Source: JANQPX01 sp041398025
GTDB lineage: Bacteria > Pseudomonadota > Alphaproteobacteria > Geminicoccales > Geminicoccaceae
Direction of reading: 5' to 3'
DNA: 64,000 nucleotides
NCBI GenBank assembly: GCA_041398025.1
Contig: JAWKVM010000005.1
Coordinates: forward strand, 124,001-188,000
Shown one piece after another: positions 35,319 to 42,814 of this stretch. Position numbers and translations under genes: made by a program. Every line of letters begins with the position of its first letter. Within the stretch, counting starts at the first letter, position 1. The notes beneath the pieces were generated by a model that had not been told where the DNA came from, made no database searches, and saw only the letters and a program-made list of their open reading frames with translations.

Positions 35319-36275
35319 ATGAAGACACTCAGACATGTGATGATGGCCACGGTGGCGGCCGTCATGACGACCACGGGCGCCATGGCCGCGGACATCGCGG
35401 TGATCGCAGGCTCGATCGAGGACGGCTTTTTCAACCTGATCAAGAAGGGGGTCGATGACGCGACCCTGGTGGTCGAGGCCAATGGCGGCTCGGTCAACTA
35501 TCTGCGCACCCAGAACTACGACAATTTCGGCCCCGATCTGGTGCAGCTGATCAACACCGCCGTCAGCCAGGGCGTCGATGGCATCGCGATCCCCGTCTGG
35601 GTGCCGGAAAGCCAGGTGCCGGCACTGCAGGCCGCCGCCGAGCAGGGCATCAAGATCATGATGTACAACTCCGGCGCCGACGTGCAGAAGGACATCAGCG
35701 GCATCAACTACTTCGGCTCCGACGAATATACCGCCGGTGTCGCCGGCGGCGAGTATCTCGCCAAGAACGGCGCCAAGAAGATCATCTGCCACATCCAGGT
35801 GCCGGGTGCGGTGAACCTGGAATCCCGCTGCGCCGGCGTCAAGGAAGGCGGCGAGGCGAACGGCGCCGAGGTGATCAACCTGCCGCTGCCGGCCAACCTC
35901 GATCAGAACGTCACCGGCACCTCCGAGGCGCTCAAGGCGGAGCTGTTGAAGGATCCCTCGGTCGATGCCGTGATCACGCTCGCTGCCTGGGCGTCCGATG
36001 CCGCCTCGGTGGCCATCCAGCAGTCCCGCCCGACCGTCATGCTCGGCACCTTCGACATGAGCCCCGCCGTGCTTGATCGCATTCAGAACGGCACCCAGAC
36101 CATGGCGATCGACCAGCAGCCCTATCTGCAGGGCTTCCTCGCCACGACCATGCTCGCCGCCAACATCGATTTCGGCACCGAGCTCGCGACCGATCCGGTC
36201 CTCACCGGTCCGGCGATCGTCGATGCCTCGAACATCGAGAGCGCGCTCGCCGGCGTCGAGAAGGGCGCTCGCTAG
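35319..36275 (+). CDS. Sugar/inositol ABC transporter periplasmic binding protein
   Basis: A 318-residue periplasmic binding protein of the ribose/inositol type (Peripla_BP_4; MocB-like in context). The signal peptide MKTLRHVMMATVAAVMTTTG ends at AMA-ADIAV. VIAGSIEDGFFNLIKKGVDD, the GVDGIAIPVW hinge and YFGSDEYTAGVAGGEYL are characteristic. AAGGAG lies 6 bases before ATG 35319. The permease and ATPase genes follow, with a hairpin in between. The ligand is most likely an inositol or derivative, judged from the operon. Confidence 0.88.
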   Translation: MKTLRHVMMATVAAVMTTTGAMAADIAVIAGSIEDGFFNLIKKGVDDATLVVEANGGSVNYLRTQNYDNFGPDLVQLINTAVSQGVDGIAIPVWVPESQVPALQAAAEQGIKIMMYNSGADVQKDISGINYFGSDEYTAGVAGGEYLAKNGAKKIICHIQVPGAVNLESRCAGVKEGGEANGAEVINLPLPANLDQNVTGTSEALKAELLKDPSVDAVITLAAWASDAASVAIQQSRPTVMLGTFDMSPAVLDRIQNGTQTMAIDQQPYLQGFLATTMLAANIDFGTELATDPVLTGPAIVDASNIESALAGVEKGAR

Positions 36276-36401
36276 TGGTGGTGTGACCACATCATTTGGT
36301 TTCCACCGCTTTCGCTGGAACCGTCGGTATGCGGCTCCTTTCTGGTGACGGTGGTGGCGACCTTTTGAGCCGGACATCCGACGAGCGGTGTGACCTCCAG
36401 C

Positions 36402-36430
36402 CAGCCCGGCGCCTTTGACGCGCCGGGCTG
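36402..36430 (+). promoter_or_regulatory. Intercistronic stem-loop after the binding-protein gene
   Basis: CAGCCCGGCGC (36402-36412) and GCGCCGGGCTG (36420-36430) form a perfect 11-base stem with a 7-base loop. No T-run follows, so it is unlikely to stop transcription fully. Hairpins at this place commonly protect the upstream mRNA and raise binding protein over permease. Confidence 0.6.
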
Positions 36431-36494
36431 ATCCGGAGAGGCTCCGACGAATGCCTCCACCCTTTCAACCGAGAGGCCAGGTGAGAACAAAACC

Positions 36495-37499
36495 ATGGGC
36501 GCGATTTCATTCGACAGTTTGATCAGAAGACCGGAGGCGGGTGCGTTTCTCGGCATGGTCTTCGTCTTCGTTTTCTTCGTCATCTTCGGCGGCAAGAACT
36601 TCATGTCCTTCGCCGGTGCCGCGAGCTGGCTGAACGTCGCCGCCAATCTCGGCATCATCGCCATCCCGATCGGCTTTTTGATGATCGCCGGCGAGCTTGA
36701 TATCTCGATCGGCGCCATGGTGCCTGCAGCGTCCATGTCGATGGGCATCATCTCCGGCTATTACGGCCTGCCGATCCTGGTCGGCGTCGGCCTCACCCTC
36801 GGCTTCGCCGCCCTGGTCGGCTGGATCAACGGCATGCTGGTGGTGCGCACCAACGTGCCCTCGCTCATCGTCACCCTGGGCACCCTTTTCGCGGTCGCCG
36901 GCCTGACCCTCTTCCTGTCGATCATCCTGACCGACACCACCGCGGTCGCCCTCAAGGCGCCGGCCTGGGCCAAGGCGCTGTTCGGCGACTTCTACTTCGG
37001 CTCCTATCAGGTGATCATCGCCTGGTGGCTGATCCTGACCGCCGCCTATGTGTATTTCCTGCATCTTTCGCCCTGGGGGAACTGGCTCTTCGCCATGGGC
37101 GGCGACAAGGAAAGTGCCCGCAACGCCGGCATCCCGACCAACCGCTTCACCATCATCCTCTTCATCCTCTCGTCGGTGAGCGCCGCCTTCGTGGGCTTGT
37201 GCCAGACCATCCTGTTCAACTCCGCCCAGGTGTCGACCGGCATGTCGTTCATCTTCAACACCATCATCTCGGTGGTGATCGGCGGCGTGCTCCTGACCGG
37301 CGGCTTCGGCTCGGTGATCGGCATCTTCTTCGGCACGCTCACCTTCGCCATGGTCAACCAGGGCATCTACTTCACCGATTTCGATCGCAACCTCTCGAGC
37401 CTGATCGTCGGCGTGATGCTGCTGATCGCGGTCCTGATGAACAACACCTTCCGGCAGATGGCGGTCAGCTACGCCGGCCCCAAGAAGAAAACGGCGTGA
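36495..37499 (+). CDS. Sugar/inositol ABC transporter permease
   Basis: A 334-residue inner-membrane permease of the RbsC/XylH type with about nine hydrophobic helices. The segment GFLMIAGELDISIGAMVPA is the conserved periplasm-facing loop, and AMGGDKESARNAGIPTNRFT is the cytoplasmic EAA-like loop that contacts the ATPase. It should work as a dimer with the ATPase encoded 8 bases downstream. The ATG at 36495 fits the family start. Confidence 0.9.
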   Translation: MGAISFDSLIRRPEAGAFLGMVFVFVFFVIFGGKNFMSFAGAASWLNVAANLGIIAIPIGFLMIAGELDISIGAMVPAASMSMGIISGYYGLPILVGVGLTLGFAALVGWINGMLVVRTNVPSLIVTLGTLFAVAGLTLFLSIILTDTTAVALKAPAWAKALFGDFYFGSYQVIIAWWLILTAAYVYFLHLSPWGNWLFAMGGDKESARNAGIPTNRFTIILFILSSVSAAFVGLCQTILFNSAQVSTGMSFIFNTIISVVIGGVLLTGGFGSVIGIFFGTLTFAMVNQGIYFTDFDRNLSSLIVGVMLLIAVLMNNTFRQMAVSYAGPKKKTA

Positions 37500-37507
37500 G
37501 GTCCGAT

Positions 37508-38338
37508 ATGTCAGACAAGAAACCGGTTCTGGAACTCAGGAGCGTCGACAAGTCCTTCGGCCCGATCGATGTTCTCCACGACATCTCGCTCAAGGTCGGC
37601 GAAGGCGAGGTGCTCTGCCTGCTCGGCGACAACGGTGCCGGCAAGTCGACCCTGATCAAGACGCTCGCCGGCGTGCACAAGCCGACCCGCGGCGAGATCA
37701 TGATGGACGGCGCGCCCGTCGCGTTCGACCGTCCGCGCGACGCCGCCGATCGCGGCATCGCGACGGTGCATCAGTTCGGCGGCACCTTCCCGCTGATGTC
37801 CATCGGCCGCACCTTCTTCGTCGGTGCGGAGCCGTGCAGGAAGGTCGGACCGTTCAAGGTCTATGACCGCAAGAAGGCGAACGCGATCGCGGTCAAGGCG
37901 GTGCAGGATTTCGGTATCACCCGGATCGACGACGGTGATCGCTTGGTGGGCGGTCTTTCCGGCGGCGAGCGCCAGTCCCTCGCAATCGCGCGCGCGGTGC
38001 ATTTCGGCGCGCGCGTGCTGATCCTGGACGAGCCGACCGCAGCGCTCGGCGTCAAGCAGGCCGCCCATGTCTTGAGGATCGTGAACGAGGCCAAGCGGCG
38101 CGGGCTCGCGGTGATCTTCATCACCCACCAGGTGATGCATGCCATGGCCGTCGGCGACCACTTCGCGGTCCTGATCAGAGGCGCCATCGCCGCCGATTTC
38201 AGGAAGGGCGAGAAGACCCGGGAAGAGATCACCGATCTGATGGCCGGCGGCGAGACCATGGCCGATCTCGAAGCCAGCATCGAAGGCTATATGGAGACCC
38301 ATGAAGGTCACGCGCCGCCGGTCAGCGAGCTGCGGTAG
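37508..38338 (+). CDS. Sugar/inositol ABC transporter ATP-binding protein
   Basis: A 276-residue single-domain ABC ATPase: Walker A in LLGDNGAGKSTLIK, signature LSGGERQSLAIARA, Walker B in VLILDEPTAAL and switch His in FITHQVMH. It is half the length of RbsA-type double ATPases, so the complex would use two copies, as is common for FrcA/inositol-type systems in alphaproteobacteria. ATG 37508 follows the permease stop by 8 bases. Confidence 0.9.
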   Translation: MSDKKPVLELRSVDKSFGPIDVLHDISLKVGEGEVLCLLGDNGAGKSTLIKTLAGVHKPTRGEIMMDGAPVAFDRPRDAADRGIATVHQFGGTFPLMSIGRTFFVGAEPCRKVGPFKVYDRKKANAIAVKAVQDFGITRIDDGDRLVGGLSGGERQSLAIARAVHFGARVLILDEPTAALGVKQAAHVLRIVNEAKRRGLAVIFITHQVMHAMAVGDHFAVLIRGAIAADFRKGEKTREEITDLMAGGETMADLEASIEGYMETHEGHAPPVSELR

Positions 38339-38385
38339 CTGAAGCGACGACGCTCCCTGCAACGACAGCACGAGGTCAAAGAAGA

Positions 38386-38694
38386 ATGCCCTGGATCGAC
38401 GCCTGTTCCACGGACGATATCGAGGCCGAGGAGGTGATCCGCTTCGACCATGACGGCCGCAGCTTCGCGATCTATCGCGGCCCCGCCGATGATTTCTTTT
38501 GCACCGACGGACTATGCACCCACGAGGAAGTGCACCTCGCCGACGGGCTGGTGATGGAGTACTCGATCGAGTGCCCGAAGCACGCCAGCATGTTCGACTA
38601 CCGCACCGGCGAGGTGGAGACGCCGCCGGCTTGCGAGGATCTGAACACCTATCCGACGAAGGTCGAGAACGGCCGCGTGATGATCGAGATCTGA
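38386..38694 (+). CDS. Rieske-type [2Fe-2S] ferredoxin, second MocE-like copy
   Basis: A 102-residue Rieske ferredoxin with cluster ligands in DGLCTHEEVHLADG and SIECPKHASMFDY. It is a clear paralogue of the protein at 30199-30513. It is immediately followed (3 bases) by its reductase and sits in the operon that starts with the two sterol-desaturase-type hydroxylases. I therefore infer that it feeds those enzymes, while the first copy feeds the MocD-type enzyme. Confidence 0.88.
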   Translation: MPWIDACSTDDIEAEEVIRFDHDGRSFAIYRGPADDFFCTDGLCTHEEVHLADGLVMEYSIECPKHASMFDYRTGEVETPPACEDLNTYPTKVENGRVMIEI

Positions 38695-38697
38695 GCC

Positions 38698-39891
38698 ATG
38701 GCCGGGATCGTCATCATCGGTGCCGGCGAATGCGGAGTTCGCGCCGCCTTCACCCTGCGCGACAAGGGCTTTTCGCAATCGATCACGCTGATCGGGGCGG
38801 AGGCCGCCCTCCCTTACGAACGGCCGCCGCTTTCCAAGGGGCAGACGGACGAGCTGAAGCCAATCCGCGCCGAGGCGGCCTATGACGATGCGGCAATCGA
38901 CCTTCGTCTGAATACTGACGCGCAGTCGGTCGACGTCGGAGAAAAGACCGTTCACCTCAGCGACGGATCGGTCCTCGACTACGGCAAGCTGCTTATCGCG
39001 ACGGGTGCGCGCGCCCGCCTCTTTCCCGGCATGGACGGTTGTCTCACGCTGCGCACCCACGAAGATGCGCAACGGATCGTCGCCGGGTGCGGCAGCGGCA
39101 AGCGCATCGGCGTCATCGGCGGCGGCTTCATCGGGCTGGAACTCGCCGCGACCGCGCGACGCGCGGGGTCGGCGGTGACCGTGATCGAGGCGGCGCCCGA
39201 GCTGATGGCGCGCGCCGTGCCGTCCGAGATCGCCCGCTACGTCCAGTCGCGCCATGAAGACGAAGGTGTCGCCCTTCGGACCGGCGTCAAGGTCGCCTCG
39301 GCAAACGCCGAGACGATCACGCTCGACGGTGGCGAGACGCTGAGCTTCGACGTTGTCGTCGCCGGCGTCGGCGCGCTGCCCGACACCGACCTTGCGGAGG
39401 CCGCGGGGCTCGACGTCGACAACGGCATCGTCGTCGATGGCAGTTTTCGCACATCGGCATCCGACGTCTTCGCCGCCGGCGATTGCTGCAATTTTCCCTG
39501 GCGCGGCGGGCGCGTGCGTCTGGAAAGCTGGCGGGCTGCCCAGGATCAGGGTGAGCATGCGGCGTGCGCCATGCTCGGCGAGGCCGGCGACTACGCCAAG
39601 GTGCCGTGGTTCTGGTCCGACCAGTTCGACCTGTCTCTGCAGGTCGCAGGGCTGTTCGATCCGCGCCGGGAAACGGTGCGCCGCGATCTCGACGGCGACG
39701 CCTTTCTTCTTTTCCAGCGAGACGTCGATGGCCGTCTCGAGGCTGCGGCGGGCGTCGGCTTGGGCAATACGGTCGCCAAACATATTCGCCTCGCCGAAAA
39801 GCTGATCGAACGCGAGGCCACGATCGAGCCCGCCGATCTCGCCGATCCGGGCGTCGATCTGAAACGCCTTTTGAAAGCCGCGCAAAGCTGA
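38698..39891 (+). CDS. FAD-dependent ferredoxin reductase (MocF-like)
   Basis: A 397-residue NAD(P)H-ferredoxin reductase of the rubredoxin/phthalate-dioxygenase reductase type. FAD site IVIIGAGECGVRAAFTLRD, NAD site IGVIGGGFIGLELAATARR and second FAD block SDVFAAGDCC are all present. PYERPPLSKG near residue 38 is diagnostic. It would pass electrons from NAD(P)H to one or both Rieske ferredoxins. It is the only reductase of this kind in the window, so it may serve the three di-iron oxygenases together. Confidence 0.88.
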   Translation: MAGIVIIGAGECGVRAAFTLRDKGFSQSITLIGAEAALPYERPPLSKGQTDELKPIRAEAAYDDAAIDLRLNTDAQSVDVGEKTVHLSDGSVLDYGKLLIATGARARLFPGMDGCLTLRTHEDAQRIVAGCGSGKRIGVIGGGFIGLELAATARRAGSAVTVIEAAPELMARAVPSEIARYVQSRHEDEGVALRTGVKVASANAETITLDGGETLSFDVVVAGVGALPDTDLAEAAGLDVDNGIVVDGSFRTSASDVFAAGDCCNFPWRGGRVRLESWRAAQDQGEHAACAMLGEAGDYAKVPWFWSDQFDLSLQVAGLFDPRRETVRRDLDGDAFLLFQRDVDGRLEAAAGVGLGNTVAKHIRLAEKLIEREATIEPADLADPGVDLKRLLKAAQS

Positions 39892-39902
39892 GGGTGCGAA
39901 AC

Positions 39903-40712
39903 ATGCTCGATAGAAACCGAAAGAGCGTCGCCGACATCCGCGCGATGAAGGCGAACGGTCAGAAAATCTCGATGCTCTTCGTCAGAACGCCGGAGGAAGC
40001 CGCCGCCGCCGACCGGGCCGGCATCGACATGCTGTCGATCGAGGGCCGTTATTTTTCGACCGAGATGCGGGAAGCCGCCGGCCGCTGCTTCGTCCAGGTG
40101 GGCCTGCCCTACGGACCCGCGGGCGACCTCGCGACCGCAGAGGACTATCTGCGCGCCGCCTTCCACTTCATGGCGCTCGGCGGCGACTGCTTCTACTGTG
40201 CCGCTTCCCTCGACATCCAAAAAACGCTCTGCGACAACGCCATCCCCACCGTCGCCCATGTCGGCCTCATCCCGTCCCAATGCACCTGGACTGGCGGCTT
40301 CGTGGCGGTCGGCAAGACCGCGGCAAGCGCGCGCATGGTCTACGATCACGTGAAACGCCTGGAGGCGATCGGCTGCTTCGGCGCCGAGCTCGAAGTGGTG
40401 CCCGACCGGGTCGGCGAATTCATCTCGAAGAACACCTCGATGATCATGCTCGGCATGGGGGCCGGGCCGGGTGCCGATGCGCAATATCTTTTCGCCGAGG
40501 ACGTGCTCGGCCACACCGCCGGCCACCGCCCGCGTCACGCCAAGGTCTATCGCAACTTCGCCGCCGAATTCGAACGCCTGCAGCACGAACGCATCGCCGC
40601 CTTCGAGGAATTCATCGACGACGTGCGCTCCGGCACCTACCCTGCGTCCGAACACACGGTCAGTATCAAGGACGGCGAATTCGAAGCATTTCTCGCCGGT
40701 CTGAAGGGTTGA
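39903..40712 (+). CDS. Diverged PanB (ketopantoate hydroxymethyltransferase) homologue
   Basis: A 269-residue TIM-barrel protein with the overall PanB pattern: SVADIRAMKANGQKISML, AHVGLIPSQ (His119), GAELEVVPDRV (Glu164, matching the catalytic Glu), GMGAGPGADAQ and SGTYPASEHTVSIKDGE. The Mg-binding positions of true PanB appear changed: VGDS is IEGR, ADMPF is QVGLPY and KxEGG is FYCAA. It is therefore unlikely to make ketopantoate. In an operon with putative demethylating oxygenases it may handle a one-carbon unit or act as an aldolase or lyase on a ring-cleavage product. That role is inference. Confidence 0.75.
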   Translation: MLDRNRKSVADIRAMKANGQKISMLFVRTPEEAAAADRAGIDMLSIEGRYFSTEMREAAGRCFVQVGLPYGPAGDLATAEDYLRAAFHFMALGGDCFYCAASLDIQKTLCDNAIPTVAHVGLIPSQCTWTGGFVAVGKTAASARMVYDHVKRLEAIGCFGAELEVVPDRVGEFISKNTSMIMLGMGAGPGADAQYLFAEDVLGHTAGHRPRHAKVYRNFAAEFERLQHERIAAFEEFIDDVRSGTYPASEHTVSIKDGEFEAFLAGLKG

Positions 40713-40767
40713 TGTTCGTGATACAGACTGCGTCGTCGGCAGGCGCTCAAACGTTGAGGATGGGAGC

Positions 40768-41790
40768 ATGAGCATTCGCGTAGCCGTTGTCGGCGCCGGG
40801 GTCATGGGGGCGGATCACGCGAGGATCATCGCCGAGGATCTGCCAGGTGCCGTGCTGCAGGTGGTCTGCGACGCCTCCGAGGCGCGTGCCCGCGAGGTCG
40901 CGGACGCGACGGGGGCCGCGAACATCGCCACCGACCCGGAGGCGGTGATCCGGCGGGACGATGTCGACGCCGTCCTGATCGCTAGCCCCGACCAGACCCA
41001 CGCGCCGCTGACGCTCGCGGCGCTGGCGCTGGAAAAGCCGGTGCTTTGCGAAAAGCCGCTGGCGCCGGCCTCCGCAGCCTGCCTGGAGGTGATCGAGCGC
41101 GAGGTGGCGATCGGCCGGCAGCTCGTCCATCTTGGCTTCATGCGACGCTTCGATCCGTCCTATCAGGCGATGAAACGAACGCGCGACGACGGCACGATCG
41201 GCAGGGCGGTCATGATGCACAATGTTCACCGGAACGTGCAGGCGCCCGCCAGCTTCACCGGGCAGATGGCGATCACCAATTCCGCCCCCCACGAATTCGA
41301 CATCGCCCGCTTCGTCCTCGGTGCGGACTACGTCGCGGTCTCGGTGTACCAGCCGAAGGGCATCGACAGCGGGAAGGCCGGCGCTCCCGTCTTCATCGTG
41401 CTGGAGACGACCGGCGGACAGCTGGTCAACATCGAGATCAACAACAATGCCGCCTACGGCTATGACGTCCGCGGCGAACTGGTCGGCGAGAGGGGCGCCG
41501 TGTCGCTGAACGCGGCAGCGCCGGCGCGCGTCGATCTCGATCTGCGCTCCGCCACCGCCTACGCCGCCGACTGGCGCCCACGGTTTGCCGAAGCCTATCG
41601 CTTGCAGAACAAGGCCTGGATCAGAGCGATCGAGACCGGAACGCCATCCGGGATCGCTGCCAATGCCTGGGACGGCTACTGCTCTTCGCTGGTCGCGGAA
41701 GCCGGCGTTCGAGCACTTGAAGAAGGCCGCAAGGTGACTATCGACTTGGCCGACATGCCGACGCTCTACGCCGGCGGCGCGGCTGCATAG
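40768..41790 (+). CDS. iolG: Gfo/Idh/MocA family inositol dehydrogenase
   Basis: A 340-residue NAD(P)-dependent dehydrogenase: Rossmann motif VAVVGAGVMGADHARII, the family Lys in VLCEKPLAP, and the active-site His/Asp pair in SAPHEFDIARFVLG. It resembles inositol 2-dehydrogenase (IolG) and MocA, which oxidise inositols to inososes. Placement just upstream of iolE-like, iolC, iolD and iolB genes supports this first step of inositol catabolism. GGGAG lies upstream of ATG 40768. The stereoisomer used cannot be told. Confidence 0.85.
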   Translation: MSIRVAVVGAGVMGADHARIIAEDLPGAVLQVVCDASEARAREVADATGAANIATDPEAVIRRDDVDAVLIASPDQTHAPLTLAALALEKPVLCEKPLAPASAACLEVIEREVAIGRQLVHLGFMRRFDPSYQAMKRTRDDGTIGRAVMMHNVHRNVQAPASFTGQMAITNSAPHEFDIARFVLGADYVAVSVYQPKGIDSGKAGAPVFIVLETTGGQLVNIEINNNAAYGYDVRGELVGERGAVSLNAAAPARVDLDLRSATAYAADWRPRFAEAYRLQNKAWIRAIETGTPSGIAANAWDGYCSSLVAEAGVRALEEGRKVTIDLADMPTLYAGGAAA

Positions 41791-41817
41791 CTCGCGACAA
41801 CTAGGGAAAAAACGCGC

Positions 41818-42777
41818 ATGAAACTGGGGTTCGTCTCCGACAGTCTGGGCTCCATGAGCTTTGAAGACCTGCTCGACAATGCCGCCCGCATGGGCGTCGA
41901 CGGTGTCGAGATCAATACCGGCGGCTGGTCGACGGCGCCGCATGTCGATCTGGCCGACATGAAAGCAAGCGCCGAGGCGCGAAGAGCCTTCGCGCGCGCG
42001 TTCGAGGAGCGCGGGCTCGAGATCATCGCGCTCAACGCCAACGGCAACCCGCTGCATCCAACCGATCCTGCCCAGGCTGCCTGCCTGAAGGACACCATCC
42101 GCATTGCGGGCGAGATGGGCATCAGGAAAATCTGCACCATGTCCGGCCTGCCGGCGGGCCGTGCCGAGGACAGCATGCCGAACTGGGTGGTGTCCTCCTG
42201 GCCGCCCGAGACCCAGGCGATCCTCCGCTATCAATGGGAGGGCGTGCTCTTTCCGTTCTGGAGCGAGATTGCGGCGCTCGCCAAAGAAAGCGGCGTCGAG
42301 CAGATCGCGCTCGAACTGCACGGCAATCAGTGCGTCTACAACGTGCCGTCACTGCTGAAGCTGCGCGGAGAAATCGGCCCGGTGATCGGCGCCAATCTCG
42401 ATCCCTCCCACCTGTTCTGGATGGGCGCCGATCCGCTGGTCGCGGCGGAAGCGCTGGGCGAGGCCGTCTTTCACGTGCATGCCAAGGACACCCTGCTCAA
42501 CGCGCCCGTCCAGGCGACCACGTCCCTTTTGGAAAACGGCTCGCTGATGGACATCCCGGCGCGCTCCTGGAGCTACATCACCCTCGGCTTCGGCCATGGC
42601 GAGGAGTGGTGGCGGCAGTTCTGCTATCGCCTGAAGATGGCGGGCTATGACGGCTGGCTCTCGATCGAGCATGAGGATGTGCTGCTGAACGCGCTCGAAG
42701 GGCTGGAGAAGTCCGTGGCGCTCTTGAAGGCCGTCATGCCGATTGCAGTCTCGGATTTCAAACCGCAGGCGATCTGA
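41818..42777 (+). CDS. TIM-barrel sugar isomerase/epimerase (MocC/IolE-type)
   Basis: A 319-residue xylose-isomerase-like TIM barrel with metal-binding candidates at GVDGVEINTGG, IALELHGNQCVYN, GANLDPSHLFWMG, VFHVHAKDT and LSIEHEDVL. In inositol catabolism this position would be inosose dehydratase (IolE) or MocC. The sequence differs from typical IolE at its N-terminus, so a changed substrate or an isomerase reaction is possible. It is the only dehydratase candidate in the operon and is needed between IolG and IolD. Confidence 0.75.
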   Translation: MKLGFVSDSLGSMSFEDLLDNAARMGVDGVEINTGGWSTAPHVDLADMKASAEARRAFARAFEERGLEIIALNANGNPLHPTDPAQAACLKDTIRIAGEMGIRKICTMSGLPAGRAEDSMPNWVVSSWPPETQAILRYQWEGVLFPFWSEIAALAKESGVEQIALELHGNQCVYNVPSLLKLRGEIGPVIGANLDPSHLFWMGADPLVAAEALGEAVFHVHAKDTLLNAPVQATTSLLENGSLMDIPARSWSYITLGFGHGEEWWRQFCYRLKMAGYDGWLSIEHEDVLLNALEGLEKSVALLKAVMPIAVSDFKPQAI

Positions 42778-42814
42778 TACAAATGTTTCGTTTCAGTGCC
42801 AGCGGGCTGATGTC

